A stretch of 30,544 bases of DNA, taken from positions 1 to 30,544 of the IMG/VR virus record IMGVR_UViG_3300033145_001299. One strand, 5' to 3'. The stretch comes from a virus. Below, piece by piece: positions 8,478-15,664 of the stretch. Each line of letters begins with the position of its first letter. Positions within the stretch are counted from its first letter, which is position 1. A model generated the notes under the pieces. It was not told the origin of the DNA and made no database searches. It saw nothing but the letters and a program-made list of their open reading frames with translations. A program made the translations under genes and the position numbers.

Positions 8478-8696
8478 ATGGTAAAAATGAGAAAAGTAAT
8501 AGAAGATTTTATAGAACAAGCGGAAAAATGTAAATTTAAAGATAGTATTGGACATCCTTTAGAAAATAATATTTATTTTATAAAATTAAAAGAATCATTA
8601 ATGAAAACAATTGATGAACCATCAGAAGATGAAATTAATATGGAATTGCCAGATAAACCAATAAGTAGCATGGTTGTATTGGAGGGAAAAAACTGA
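8478..8696 (+). CDS. Small protein of unknown function in the tail module
   Basis: A 72-residue acidic protein that I do not recognise. It has a first helix 'KVIEDFIEQAEKCKF', a second 'IYFIKLKESLMKTIDE' and an acidic, proline-containing tail. There is no membrane segment. ATG 8478 and ATG 8484 are both possible starts. The stop overlaps the start of the tail terminator gene (tgATGg), so the two are translated together. A CTTAAATA box at 8421-8428 could be a weak promoter, but the spacing to the start (about 50) would need a leader. A tail-assembly accessory role is possible only by position. Confidence 0.55.
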   Translation: MVKMRKVIEDFIEQAEKCKFKDSIGHPLENNIYFIKLKESLMKTIDEPSEDEINMELPDKPISSMVVLEGKN

Positions 8697-9382
8697 TGGT
8701 CTTCATTTCTCCTAAGAATTTGATTACAAATTTTTTAAGAAAAAATTTAACTGATCCGAGAAATAGGGCAGAGGATATTAATACAGAGACCTTTGATGGT
8801 GGAGGTACCGAATTTCAATTAACTCCAATTGGAAATGTTAGTTGTATAAATTCAGTTATGGTTAATTCGGTAGAGCAAGGTTTTGGACATTATTGGATAG
8901 ACTTTCAAAATCAAAAAATAATTTTCTATAATGCAACTGCAAGTGGAACAAATAATGTTGATATAACTTACAAACAAGGAACTTCTAATTGGATTTATCC
9001 AGATAAAGCATTAAGAACATTAAGTAAAACTTCTTTTCCAAGAATAAATGTTTTAGTTGTTGGGGGATCAGGAGAAAGATTAGGACAATATAATTCTAAT
9101 GTTGAAAGTTCAGTTCATTTTCAATTAGACATTTGGACTAAAGAAGATCAAACATTTACAATTGATGGAATTGTTTATGCAAATGATAAATTAGCAGAAT
9201 ATTTATCTTATGAAATTACAAAATCTTTAAGAAGTAATGTAAGTGATATGTTTCCAGCACTTTATAATTATACACTTTTAGGGACACCGAAGGACATGGC
9301 TTTTGATCAAGAGATGGAATGTTTTCATACAGTTATTGATATAGAAATGAAGGGGGTAGATATTTCAGAAGGTTATAGTTAA
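8696..9382 (+). CDS. Probable tail terminator protein
   Basis: A 228-residue protein between tail completion and tail tube genes, where tail terminators usually lie. Residues about 30-95 form a beta domain ('FDGGGTEFQLTPIG...SVMVNSV...YWIDFQNQKIIF...NVDITYKQG') of a type repeated in virion proteins, related in pattern to the domains in the head-closure protein. Residues 100-228 ('WIYPDKALRTLSKTSFPRIN' then 'SSVHFQLDIWTKED' and 'DKLAEYLSYEITKSLRSN') follow the alpha/beta pattern of terminator or minor tail proteins, which cap the tail tube once it reaches its length. The 70-residue beta insertion is additional to the usual 130-150 residue fold. Function is inferred from fold pattern and order. 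Confidence 0.55.
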   Translation: MVFISPKNLITNFLRKNLTDPRNRAEDINTETFDGGGTEFQLTPIGNVSCINSVMVNSVEQGFGHYWIDFQNQKIIFYNATASGTNNVDITYKQGTSNWIYPDKALRTLSKTSFPRINVLVVGGSGERLGQYNSNVESSVHFQLDIWTKEDQTFTIDGIVYANDKLAEYLSYEITKSLRSNVSDMFPALYNYTLLGTPKDMAFDQEMECFHTVIDIEMKGVDISEGYS

Positions 9383-9383
9383 T

Positions 9384-9391
9384 TTTATATA
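9384..9391 (+). promoter_or_regulatory. TATA box of a leaderless promoter for the tail tube gene
   Basis: TTTATATA is centred about 25-26 bases before the ATG at 9413, the distance at which archaeal transcription starts. The transcript would therefore begin at or next to the start codon. The only sequence between the preceding stop and this ATG is this 30-base promoter. It would give the major tail protein its own supply of mRNA in addition to read-through. Confidence 0.6.
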
Positions 9392-9412
9392 CTTTTGATT
9401 ATTTAATAAAAC

Positions 9413-10378
9413 ATGACAGAATTTATGCTTGGAATTAGAGAACAATTTGGAATTGTAGAAGAACAAGGAGGTTATGCAGATATTGGAACAAATACTATGG
9501 CTGCTGAGGGTTTTATTCCTGGAAAAGGAATTGTTGTTAATCAAACATTTTCACATGATTGGAAAGAAGTTTTAAATGCTGGAGATACAAGTAGGAATGT
9601 TAGTTCTTTTGAGAAAGGTACAAAATCATATCCTTTTTCATTGACATTCAAAGTTACAGATTGGAGATTTTTAAAATATTGTGCACATGGAACTGTTACA
9701 AATACAGGGTCAGCACCAACAGTTCATACTTTTACCGAAACAAATGAAGTGACTTCATTTACTGCAGAATGGGCTAAAAGGGCTGGAACAAATGAAGTGA
9801 TTACTTTGACAGGTTGTATAATAAAAAGGGTAAATTTAAAATATAATTCAGGAAGTGCTCCAGGAGAAGGGTTTGTTGAAGCGACATGTGAATGTGTTGG
9901 AAAATCAATATCTATAGGAACAAGTGTAACAACATTGTCAGAACCGACTGATTATGCTTTTCAATTCAGAATGGCAAAATTAACAATAAATAGTAATGAA
10001 ATAGTTGAAGTTAATTCAGGGGAAATAAATATTGATAATGGGATAGATGAAAATGATTCAAGATATTGTAATTCAACTTTAGATCAAGAAATAGGGGAAC
10101 CAATTCCAAAAGTTTCAAGATATACTTGTAGATTTAATATTAATCAAAAAGATAAAACTTTTTCAGATATATGGGATACTGAAGCAGCAATCACAAATAC
10201 AAATAAATTAGAATTAATTAGGGGAACGAATGATGATATAACTTTTACATTTAATACAATTGTTTTAAAAGAAGTACCTTCTTCAAATACAAATATGTCT
10301 GGAATAAATAATTTAGATATGATAGGTACAATTATCTCAACTGGCATTGTTGCAAATGATGCAAGGAGTGATTACTAA
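9413..10378 (+). CDS. Major tail tube protein
   Basis: A 321-residue beta-rich protein. It opens with 'FMLGIREQFGIVEEQGGYAD' and 'EGFIPGKGIVVNQTFSHDW', then 'EKGTKSYPFSLTFKVTDWRF', a strand followed by a loop, as in tail tube subunits that open with a description of the tube inner wall. The middle part 'EVITLTGCIIKRVNLKYNSG' with 'GFVEATCECVGKSI' is the characteristic two-strand section of long tail tube proteins; the end is 'NTIVLKEVPSSNTNMSGINN'. It lies between the terminator and the tail assembly chaperone, the usual place. Such proteins stack as hexameric rings to form the tail. It has its own TATA box 25 bases before the start, and its stop overlaps the chaperone start (taATG). Confidence 0.75.
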   Translation: MTEFMLGIREQFGIVEEQGGYADIGTNTMAAEGFIPGKGIVVNQTFSHDWKEVLNAGDTSRNVSSFEKGTKSYPFSLTFKVTDWRFLKYCAHGTVTNTGSAPTVHTFTETNEVTSFTAEWAKRAGTNEVITLTGCIIKRVNLKYNSGSAPGEGFVEATCECVGKSISIGTSVTTLSEPTDYAFQFRMAKLTINSNEIVEVNSGEINIDNGIDENDSRYCNSTLDQEIGEPIPKVSRYTCRFNINQKDKTFSDIWDTEAAITNTNKLELIRGTNDDITFTFNTIVLKEVPSSNTNMSGINNLDMIGTIISTGIVANDARSDY

Positions 10379-10854
10379 TGGGTGTTAAAGATTTATTTAA
10401 TGATGAAGAAATTAATGAATTTGAAATAGAAGGTATTGAATTTTTTGGAAATAATAAATTTAAATATAAAACGATGACTATTGAAGATGATTTGAAATGG
10501 ACAAGTGAATATCTTGAGTTTGTTGATGGAAAACCAAAAATACATTTTAATATTTTAAATAAATTAAAAATAGAAAATTTGTTAGAAATTCCTTGGAATA
10601 ACTTAGTTTATTATGAATGTAAAAAATGTGAAAAAGAATATTCTAAAAAATTAAATGAATGTGGTTGTAAGAATAAAGATTTTAAAGAAAAGCGATTAAT
10701 AAAAGACCTTTGTGGAATAAATAAAGAATGGAAATCAATGGATGTTGAAGAAAAATGGAAATTCATAAATAAATTAAAACCAGTAATTGGTGATAAGATA
10801 TTGAAAAAGATGAAAGAAATAGATTCTTCAAATTTTGATGTAAAAAAAAACTAA
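10378..10854 (+). CDS. Tail assembly chaperone, short form (gpG-like), with zinc ribbon
   Basis: A 158-residue protein between tail tube and tape measure, the invariable place of tail assembly chaperones, which coat the tape measure while the tail is built. The first 60 residues ('FEIEGIEFFGNNKFKYKTMT' then 'DDLKWTSEYLEF') match the small chaperone domain pattern in layout. Residues 81-97 carry four cysteines (CKKC at 81-84, CGC at 95-97) that look like a zinc ribbon, which is unusual for this family. The coding sequence ends in GTA AAA AAA AAC TAA: a slippery A_AAA_AAC directly before the stop. A -1 shift there opens a second frame to 11075. The short form is the unshifted product. Confidence 0.7.
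   Translation: MGVKDLFNDEEINEFEIEGIEFFGNNKFKYKTMTIEDDLKWTSEYLEFVDGKPKIHFNILNKLKIENLLEIPWNNLVYYECKKCEKEYSKKLNECGCKNKDFKEKRLIKDLCGINKEWKSMDVEEKWKFINKLKPVIGDKILKKMKEIDSSNFDVKKN
10845..10851 (+). promoter_or_regulatory. Programmed -1 ribosomal frameshift site (A_AAA_AAC)
   Basis: The heptamer A_AAA_AAC is in register with the chaperone frame and lies directly before its TAA (10852-10854). A stop in the next codon position can increase pausing. It is part of a nine-A run (10842-10850). I see no strong stem directly downstream, the following bases being very AT-rich. Confidence 0.75.
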
Positions 10855-11075
10855 TTTGGAAAATACAATCTTCAAATGAAGGAAATTTTAATTTATTAAG
10901 GGATGAAATGCATTTGTGGTGGAAATATCAATGTTTTGAAAAAGGAATAGATCCTTTAAGAGCAAAAAAAATTCCATTAAAAGATGTTCAAGACATTATG
11001 GATATATCAAATGCAGTAAATGAAAAAACATTAAGGGAAGTTAAAGCAAGAGAATTACTTGCAAATATGAAATAA
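10845..11075 (+). CDS. -1 frame extension of the tail assembly chaperone (gpT-like part of the fusion)
   Basis: After a -1 slip on A_AAA_AAC (10845-10851) the ribosome reads CTA ATT TGG and stays open for about 75 codons until TAA at 11073-11075, two bases before the tape measure ATG. The extension ('LRDEMHLWWKYQCFEKGIDP', then 'IPLKDVQDIMDISNAVNEKT') has normal amino-acid composition and codon use for this genome and has no good start of its own at the junction. The fused product is 232 residues. A short and a long chaperone from one gene by -1 frameshift is the established arrangement in lambda and many siphoviruses. Two alternative heptamers overlap here (A_AAA_AAA and A_AAA_AAC). Confidence 0.8.
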   Translation, partial: KKLIWKIQSSNEGNFNLLRDEMHLWWKYQCFEKGIDPLRAKKIPLKDVQDIMDISNAVNEKTLREVKARELLANMK

Positions 11076-11076
11076 A

Positions 11077-11790
11077 ATGGTAGACGCTGGAAATTTAGAA
11101 ATAAGTGGAAGTATTGATACCTCTCAAATAGAAAGAGGTTTAGGTAGAGTTAATTCTGAAATGGATAATGTTGGTAAAAAGGCAGAAGAAGCAAATAAAA
11201 AAATGTCTGGTCTTGGAGGGGGATTATCTATTCCAGGTGTTGGTGCAATAGGGGGAATTTTAACTTCAATTACTGGCGTTTTAGCTTTGATAAGTGGAGC
11301 AGCAGTTAGGGATATGTTTTCAACTGAATCAAAAACACCTATAAGCTCAGCATTTAATCAAAGATTAGAAATGATTAAATTTAGACAAGATTTATTTACA
11401 GATATGTCAAAAAGCGAACGATTTGAAAATAAAATAGAAAATGCTCAACAACAAATAACTGCTGTAATGAGTGGACCTGGACAACAAACTCAAGATACTG
11501 CAAATAAAATTGGGATGTTTTTTGATGATGTTTGGAACGACATACAAATTGCATTTAAAACAGGGTTTGATCCTGAACAAAGTGTGTTAGGGTTTACTCA
11601 AGGCATAGGTCCAATACAAATGTTACTTAATGCTATTGGTTGGACCTCAGATACTTTATCTGGAAAAGAAACTAAAAGTACTTTTGCGGGAGGGATTCTT
11701 AATTGGTTCTTTGGTATTGGAAAACAAAGTAATCAAAAAGAACAAACACAAAATACTCCTGATGGGGTAGGGAATACAATTTATTTATAA
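11077..11790 (+). CDS. Tape measure protein (very short)
   Basis: A 237-residue protein directly after the frameshifted chaperone, so in the tape measure position. Residues 10-44 are a charged helix ('QIERGLGRVNSEMDNVGKKA'), 45-77 are a glycine-rich hydrophobic stretch ('GVGAIGGILTSITGVLALIS') typical of the membrane-active part of tape measures, and 90-150 are helical with Gln/Asn ('FENKIENAQQQITAV'). Tape measures of siphoviruses are usually 600-1500 residues; about 1.5 angstroms of tail per residue would give a tail of only some 35 nm here. The gene begins two bases after the chaperone extension and ends two bases before the next start. I see no peptidase or lysozyme domain in it. Confidence 0.65.
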   Translation: MVDAGNLEISGSIDTSQIERGLGRVNSEMDNVGKKAEEANKKMSGLGGGLSIPGVGAIGGILTSITGVLALISGAAVRDMFSTESKTPISSAFNQRLEMIKFRQDLFTDMSKSERFENKIENAQQQITAVMSGPGQQTQDTANKIGMFFDDVWNDIQIAFKTGFDPEQSVLGFTQGIGPIQMLLNAIGWTSDTLSGKETKSTFAGGILNWFFGIGKQSNQKEQTQNTPDGVGNTIYL

Positions 11791-11791
11791 A

Positions 11792-12595
11792 ATGAAAATC
11801 GAACAACATGAAAATAATGCAACTGGAAATGTTTTTACTTTCCCACACAATCCTAATACTTATTCTGATAAATCAAAGAAAAACATGGAAACAAATTCCA
11901 GTGCAACATATTGGGATTATTATACATTAGGAGATCCAGAATTAAAATCAAAAAGAGATATAATTATAAAAGGTCATTTTGATGGAACTTCTAAAAATGA
12001 AAATTATAGGGGATTATATAAAGAAATGCATGATAATAAAATAAAAAGATTCTTTTTTGCAAGTGATAAATTTATGATAGTTCTTCCAGTTGGTTTAGAA
12101 AGAACACATACAGGTGGGAAAACAAATTTTATAGATTATGTTGGAAACTTTGTATCTCCTTTTAATGTTTTATTTGGAGATCCTTTAAATGAAACAGATG
12201 CAGTAAGTGCTTTAGAAAATGATGGAAATATGCCAAGCCCATTAATAGAAATAAAGATTGAGAATCTTATTAATGGAGAAGAGTATAAAGTAGTAGATAG
12301 TCAAGGAAATGGTTTTGATTTCACAGCTTCGGAAAGTGGTCATATAACAATATCTTTAATAAAAATGATTAATATAGGTGGTGGTTTTTATATGAGTTGG
12401 TATTATGAAGCAACATACGATTCAGGAGCAATAGCATTTTTAGGTTGGGCAAATTCTTCAAACCCTTTATTTTTAAGATTACAACCAGGTGAAGCAATAA
12501 GTACAATAGATCCACGTAGAGATCCTTCAAGTGCAAATGTTGATATAAGTACCGATTTAACAATAACTTGGGGGAGTGCTTATTCAAGCGATTAA
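11792..12595 (+). CDS. Distal tail (Dit-like) protein
   Basis: A 267-residue protein between tape measure and hub, where distal tail proteins are encoded; these form the ring at the tail tip that carries receptor-binding parts. The N-terminal half 'VFTFPHNPNTYSDKSKKNME' then 'KRDIIIKGHFDGTSKNENYR' and 'KIKRFFFASDKFMIVLPVGL' has the beta pattern of a Dit/baseplate-hub N-terminal domain, where a tube-like fold is followed by 'F.G' turns. The C-terminal half from about residue 150 is another beta domain ('LIEIKIENLINGEEYKVVDS' and 'SNPLFLRLQPGEAISTIDPR'), possibly a galectin-like insertion. ATG at 11792 follows two bases after the previous stop. Fold assignment is inference. Confidence 0.55.
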   Translation: MKIEQHENNATGNVFTFPHNPNTYSDKSKKNMETNSSATYWDYYTLGDPELKSKRDIIIKGHFDGTSKNENYRGLYKEMHDNKIKRFFFASDKFMIVLPVGLERTHTGGKTNFIDYVGNFVSPFNVLFGDPLNETDAVSALENDGNMPSPLIEIKIENLINGEEYKVVDSQGNGFDFTASESGHITISLIKMINIGGGFYMSWYYEATYDSGAIAFLGWANSSNPLFLRLQPGEAISTIDPRRDPSSANVDISTDLTITWGSAYSSD

Positions 12596-12596
12596 A

Positions 12597-14492
12597 ATGA
12601 TCACTGCAAAAAATAACAATGATAATTCTGTTTTACAATATAAAAAGATAAGTTATGAAGAAGAATTAAATGGGCATGGAAAATTTGAAATTATCTTAGA
12701 TGGACAAACTAATGCAAGGAAAAGTTCTTTTAGTGAAGGGGATGAAATATCAATTTATAGAAATGGTAGTTTAGATTTTATTGGAAGCATTGAATCTTTT
12801 ATTTATAATGAAACAGGAGGATTTATTATTTTAGGAAAGGGAATAGAAATAGAAATGCTTGATGAAAAATGTCCTACTGATGTTGGAAGTGATAGAAAGA
12901 TTTATACTTCGACAAATGATAATACAATTTTTCAAGATTTAGTTAATGCATCAACTTCTTGGTCTGCAAATATTGCAAGTTCAACACAAGTAAATGTTGC
13001 AAGTTTTAGAACAAATCAAGAAATGAGTATTTGGAATGCAATAGGAAGATTAATTCAAACAACTGGAAAAGATATTCAACTTAATCGTTCAACAAAAACA
13101 ATTTATATAAAAGATAGAACACCAGTTTCTCCAAGAACAAATAACTTTAATTTTATTGAAGGAAATGAAATAACTAATATTCAAAAAAATACTAACAGAC
13201 CTACAAATAAAGTAATAGTTTATGGAAAAGGTGATGGGGAAAATAAAATAATTGGGAGTGCGGGATCAGGTGTCCCTTTGAAAATAGTTCATGATGAAAA
13301 TGTTTCTTCAGTAACAGAAGCAGATCAAAGAGCCCAATCAGTTTTAGATTTATTATCTTCGCAAAATGTTTCATATACTTTTAATCTTTTAAATATAAAT
13401 TCTTTAGTTGTAATTGGGCAAGGAGGGAAATTAAGTTCCCCAACAATAGAATCTTCAAGTGTTGAAATTGATATTGTTAGAATAAAACGTGTTCAAGATA
13501 CGCAATCAGAAAAAATTTCTGTTGAAGTAACAAATCCAGAATATAGAATAGCAAAACAATCAGATGCACAATTGGTAGCTTCAATGATGGCAATGAATCA
13601 AAGCCAAGTGGGCATGAGTGGAACAACAAATGTCTTAACATTTAAAGATATGGTAAATGGAAATGATACTAATCCTTTAAGACTTTATATGAATTTGCCA
13701 GAAGATTTTATAAAAGATGAGGTTGGAAATATTAGAGTTAATAGTTTTACTTTAGATTATGATATTGATCCATATAGACAAGGTAGTGGGGTTTCTGTTA
13801 CAGAACAAAGTCCATATACCAAATTTACAGATATTGATTTTGAGAGTTCTACTTCAACAACTTTAAGTAATAATTCTTGGACAACTCTTGCAACAGTTTC
13901 AAATTCAAGTTATTTAAATAAAGATTTATTTTTTAATGTTGTTGTTGAAGGGGATTCAGGAGGGGCAGAAGATCTTAGATTTAGAGTTGGATTACATATA
14001 GATGGTGTTGGAATCTTTTATCAATTATACATAGGTCAAGCAGATTTTGAAAATGCTTCTATTTTGGTTCTTAATGGACTTTATGGGGGAATAATGGTTG
14101 ATGCAGCAGATTATCTTGAATTAGAAGGAACTTGTGAATCAGCAGGAAATATGGATGTTGATGCTCGTTTAGATCTTCTAATTCAGAATACTGATTTACA
14201 TGATCACGATATAGCAATTGAAGATGCTGTTGATGATTCTGCAAGTGTAAATGCAGGTGGGATAACTTGGCAATTACATTATTGGAATACTGGCACAACT
14301 AATTGGGACTTAAAAGATACAGGAAGTGATACTTTCCCTGGAGGATCAACTCTTAATACAAATATAGATATTTCGGATGGTGGAACTTATCCAGATGCTG
14401 CAGGATCTTGGAGATTAAGTATTTTTACAGATGAATCAGATCCTGATTTAATTAAAGGAATTGTTAGTGTTAAGCATGAATTAGATACATGA
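12597..14492 (+). CDS. Tail hub / tip protein (gp27/Tal-like) with receptor-binding C-terminus
   Basis: A 631-residue protein. ATG 12597 follows the previous stop in the 'taaaATG' form used by many genes here; a GTG at 12576 in the same frame would add seven residues. Residues 1-330 match hub proteins: 'SYEEELNGHGKFEIILDGQT', 'EGDEISIYRNGSLDFIGSIE' and 'IIQTTGKDIQLN'-like strands, then 'NRPTNKVIVYGKG' and 'VTEADQRAQSVLDLLSSQNV', as in gp27/gp44-type hubs that anchor the tip. Residues 400-631 are beta domains with 'SNNSWTTLATVSNSSYLNKD' and an H-rich loop 'NTDLHDHDIAIEDAVDD'; HxH loops bind iron in some tail needles. This C-terminal part is the likely receptor-contact region. Overlaps the next start by ATGA. 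Confidence 0.65.
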   Translation: MITAKNNNDNSVLQYKKISYEEELNGHGKFEIILDGQTNARKSSFSEGDEISIYRNGSLDFIGSIESFIYNETGGFIILGKGIEIEMLDEKCPTDVGSDRKIYTSTNDNTIFQDLVNASTSWSANIASSTQVNVASFRTNQEMSIWNAIGRLIQTTGKDIQLNRSTKTIYIKDRTPVSPRTNNFNFIEGNEITNIQKNTNRPTNKVIVYGKGDGENKIIGSAGSGVPLKIVHDENVSSVTEADQRAQSVLDLLSSQNVSYTFNLLNINSLVVIGQGGKLSSPTIESSSVEIDIVRIKRVQDTQSEKISVEVTNPEYRIAKQSDAQLVASMMAMNQSQVGMSGTTNVLTFKDMVNGNDTNPLRLYMNLPEDFIKDEVGNIRVNSFTLDYDIDPYRQGSGVSVTEQSPYTKFTDIDFESSTSTTLSNNSWTTLATVSNSSYLNKDLFFNVVVEGDSGGAEDLRFRVGLHIDGVGIFYQLYIGQADFENASILVLNGLYGGIMVDAADYLELEGTCESAGNMDVDARLDLLIQNTDLHDHDIAIEDAVDDSASVNAGGITWQLHYWNTGTTNWDLKDTGSDTFPGGSTLNTNIDISDGGTYPDAAGSWRLSIFTDESDPDLIKGIVSVKHELDT

Positions 14493-14695
14493 TAAAAAAA
14501 ATAAAAGCCAAAAATATTGCAATAGAAAATACTGAAAAATTAATTAAAGATGTTGAAGAAATGTCTAAAGAAAAAAAGAAGGAACTTATGGATTTAAAAG
14601 AAAATTTAAGATTATTAAAATCATTAGGAAACTTAGATTCAAAAAAAGAATATTTAATTAAATTAAAAAAAGATTTGAAAAAAATAAAGAAGTAA
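14489..14695 (+). CDS. Small coiled-coil protein
   Basis: A 68-residue Lys/Glu-rich protein with long heptad-like helices ('IAIENTEKLIKDVEEMSKEK' and 'KELMDLKENLRLLKSL') and no cysteine or membrane segment. I recognise no family. It overlaps the hub gene (ATGA) and is the last gene of the tail transcript, followed by a promoter. A role in tail tip trimerisation or as a hub chaperone is possible only by position. Confidence 0.6.
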   Translation: MIKKIKAKNIAIENTEKLIKDVEEMSKEKKKELMDLKENLRLLKSLGNLDSKKEYLIKLKKDLKKIKK

Positions 14696-14697
14696 AT

Positions 14698-14715
14698 ATT
14701 TATAAACTTATAAAT
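14698..14715 (+). promoter_or_regulatory. Palindromic double-TATA promoter, copy 1
   Basis: ATTTATAAACTTATAAAT is a perfect inverted repeat with 8-base arms ATTTATAA and TTATAAAT around AC. The first arm contains TTTATAAA at 14699-14706, centred 25-26 bases before the ATG at 14728, so the membrane-protein gene is probably leaderless. The same 18 bases recur at 16486 and 22325. The symmetry could permit a bound repressor to cover the TATA box or allow initiation in both directions. Confidence 0.65.
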
Positions 14716-14727
14716 ATATAATTTAAT

Positions 14728-15081
14728 ATGATAAATAAAACAAAGACTTTTTTATTATTATTTGGAGTATGGTTTTTAGATTTTTTAACAACAATCTTAT
14801 TTTCAATAAAATTTAAAGGAATTTTAATAGAAGTTAATCCAATTGCTGCTTATTTGCATACTTTTGGTTTTATTGGATGGGCATTATGGTTTATTGGAAC
14901 TTTTTGTTTATTATTAGGTTTTGTTTATTTAGCATTCTTTTTTAAGAAAATTATCGAAGAAAAAGGAATTAAGTCATGGGGTAAATATGCAGTAATTATT
15001 CCTTTAGGGATATTTATTTTAGGAGAATTTATAACTATAATAAACAATATTATAAATATAATTAAATGTACAAATTTGTAA
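14728..15081 (+). CDS. Three-span membrane protein (DUF5658-like)
   Basis: A 117-residue integral membrane protein with helices at about 7-27 ('TFLLLFGVWFLDFLTTILFS'), 47-72 and 87-112. 'WFLDFLTTI' in helix one followed by 'EVNPIAAYL' in the loop resembles the D..TT...E.NP pattern of DUF5658 proteins, whose role is unknown. It lies after the tail genes together with a second small membrane protein, the place of lysis genes in many tailed viruses, so a holin-like role is a possibility. It has its own palindromic TATA element 25 bases upstream and is followed by a strong ribosome site for the next gene. Confidence 0.6.
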   Translation: MINKTKTFLLLFGVWFLDFLTTILFSIKFKGILIEVNPIAAYLHTFGFIGWALWFIGTFCLLLGFVYLAFFFKKIIEEKGIKSWGKYAVIIPLGIFILGEFITIINNIINIIKCTNL

Positions 15082-15091
15082 GGAGGTTAAA

Positions 15092-15301
15092 ATGGAAATA
15101 ATAAAAAATAAAGAAAAAAAAATCTCAAAAGTTAAAATAGGTGCTTTATTAGTAGGTGTTGGATCTATTATTGGAGTGGTTGGCGGAATGGTTCAAGGTC
15201 AAATTGATTTTGGTGTAGGGATTCAAGCAATAGCTGTTCAAGCAGGAATAATTTTAGGAATTTGTGGAATCAGAGATTTGCCTATATTAAACAAGAAATA
15301 A
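15092..15301 (+). CDS. Two-span small membrane protein (holin candidate)
   Basis: A 69-residue protein with a basic N-terminus (KNKEKKISKVK), a glycine-rich hydrophobic segment ('GALLVGVGSIIGVVGGMVQG'), a short polar turn and a second segment ('AIAVQAGIILGICGI'). The ribosome site AAGGAGGT (15080-15087) five bases before the ATG is one of the two best in the window. Size, two segments and position after the tail genes fit a holin, but archaeal virus lysis proteins are poorly known and this is inference. The gene ends at a hairpin plus T-run. Confidence 0.55.
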   Translation: MEIIKNKEKKISKVKIGALLVGVGSIIGVVGGMVQGQIDFGVGIQAIAVQAGIILGICGIRDLPILNKK

Positions 15302-15318
15302 TTTTTTTAAAAAAAAAA

Positions 15319-15370
15319 GGGTAGGACAATTTCGCTGTTAGCCAGTATTTCTTGCCCGTCTTTTTTCTTT
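15319..15370 (+). terminator. Hairpin terminator after the membrane-protein genes
   Basis: GGGTAGGA at 15319-15326 pairs with TTCTTGCCC at 15349-15357 over eight pairs, with two wobbles. A run of six T and then CTTTT follows at 15361-15370, and an A-run precedes the stem. It would end the 14728-15301 transcript; the A/T flanks make it usable from both sides. Confidence 0.6.
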
Positions 15371-15491
15371 TGATATTATCATAAGTTAGTAACTACATTC
15401 TTCCTTTTAAATGTATTGTTTGTAGTGTATAATTTTACAATGCACTTACATTGATTTTGTACTGATTTTTATGGTACAGAATTTTATTCTC

Positions 15492-15530
15492 AAAAGAGGC
15501 GTACCCATAAGTTTATATGCTCTTTTTTCT
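15492..15530 (+). terminator. Hairpin with T-run (second)
   Basis: AAAAGA and GCGTA (15492-15503, with one bulged G at 15498) pair with TATGC and TCTTTT (15516-15526) over 11 pairs, one of them a wobble. The loop is 12 bases and T-rich sequence follows. It looks like an intrinsic terminator but no gene precedes it, so it may be the end of a short RNA. Confidence 0.5.
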
Positions 15531-15543
15531 TATTAATTTAAAG

Positions 15544-15624
15544 AAAGGGATAGATAATTTTACATTTAGTTTCATAAATCGTATTTACTCTTTGGAGTTG
15601 CTTTCGGGCCACTATCCCTTTTTA
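15544..15624 (+). ncRNA. Hairpin RNA candidate with 58-base loop and T-run
   Basis: AAAGGGATAG (15544-15553) and CTATCCCTTT (15612-15621) form a perfect 10-bp stem, followed by T-rich sequence. The loop contains CATTTAGTTTCATAAA (15563-15578), which is the exact reverse complement of 15662-15677. That downstream segment spans the start codon of the micro-gene at 15665. The element could be a terminator, a small antisense-type RNA or both; no promoter of its own is certain. Confidence 0.4.
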
Positions 15625-15635
15625 TTATAACAACA

Positions 15636-15644
15636 TTTATAAAT
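15636..15644 (+). promoter_or_regulatory. TATA box for the 15665 micro-gene
   Basis: TTTATAAAT is centred about 25 bases before the ATG at 15665, so transcription would begin within a few bases of the start codon. It is the same box and spacing seen at 25788 and 14699. Confidence 0.55.
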
Positions 15645-15664
15645 CATATTAATCATGTTATTTT

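Larger units (their letters stand above)
15371..15635 (+). other. Intergenic region with two further hairpin/T-run elements; no gene seen
   Basis: About 265 bases without a credible reading frame on either strand. It holds a second hairpin (15492-15526) and a third with a 10-bp perfect stem (15544-15621), each followed by a T-run. Base composition is more mixed than in the coding DNA. With three such units in 300 bases it may encode short structured RNAs that each end at their own terminator, or be an origin or regulatory region. I see no recognisable iterons. Confidence 0.4.

Noticed and set aside
12576-12596. GTG start for the hub protein
   Set aside because: It would overlap the previous gene by 20 bases; ATG 12597 fits the common stop-aa-ATG junction better, though GTG cannot be excluded.
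14728-15301. Endolysin or other lysis enzyme
   Set aside because: Both products are only membrane segments with no catalytic domain; no peptidoglycan-cutting motif is present anywhere in the window.
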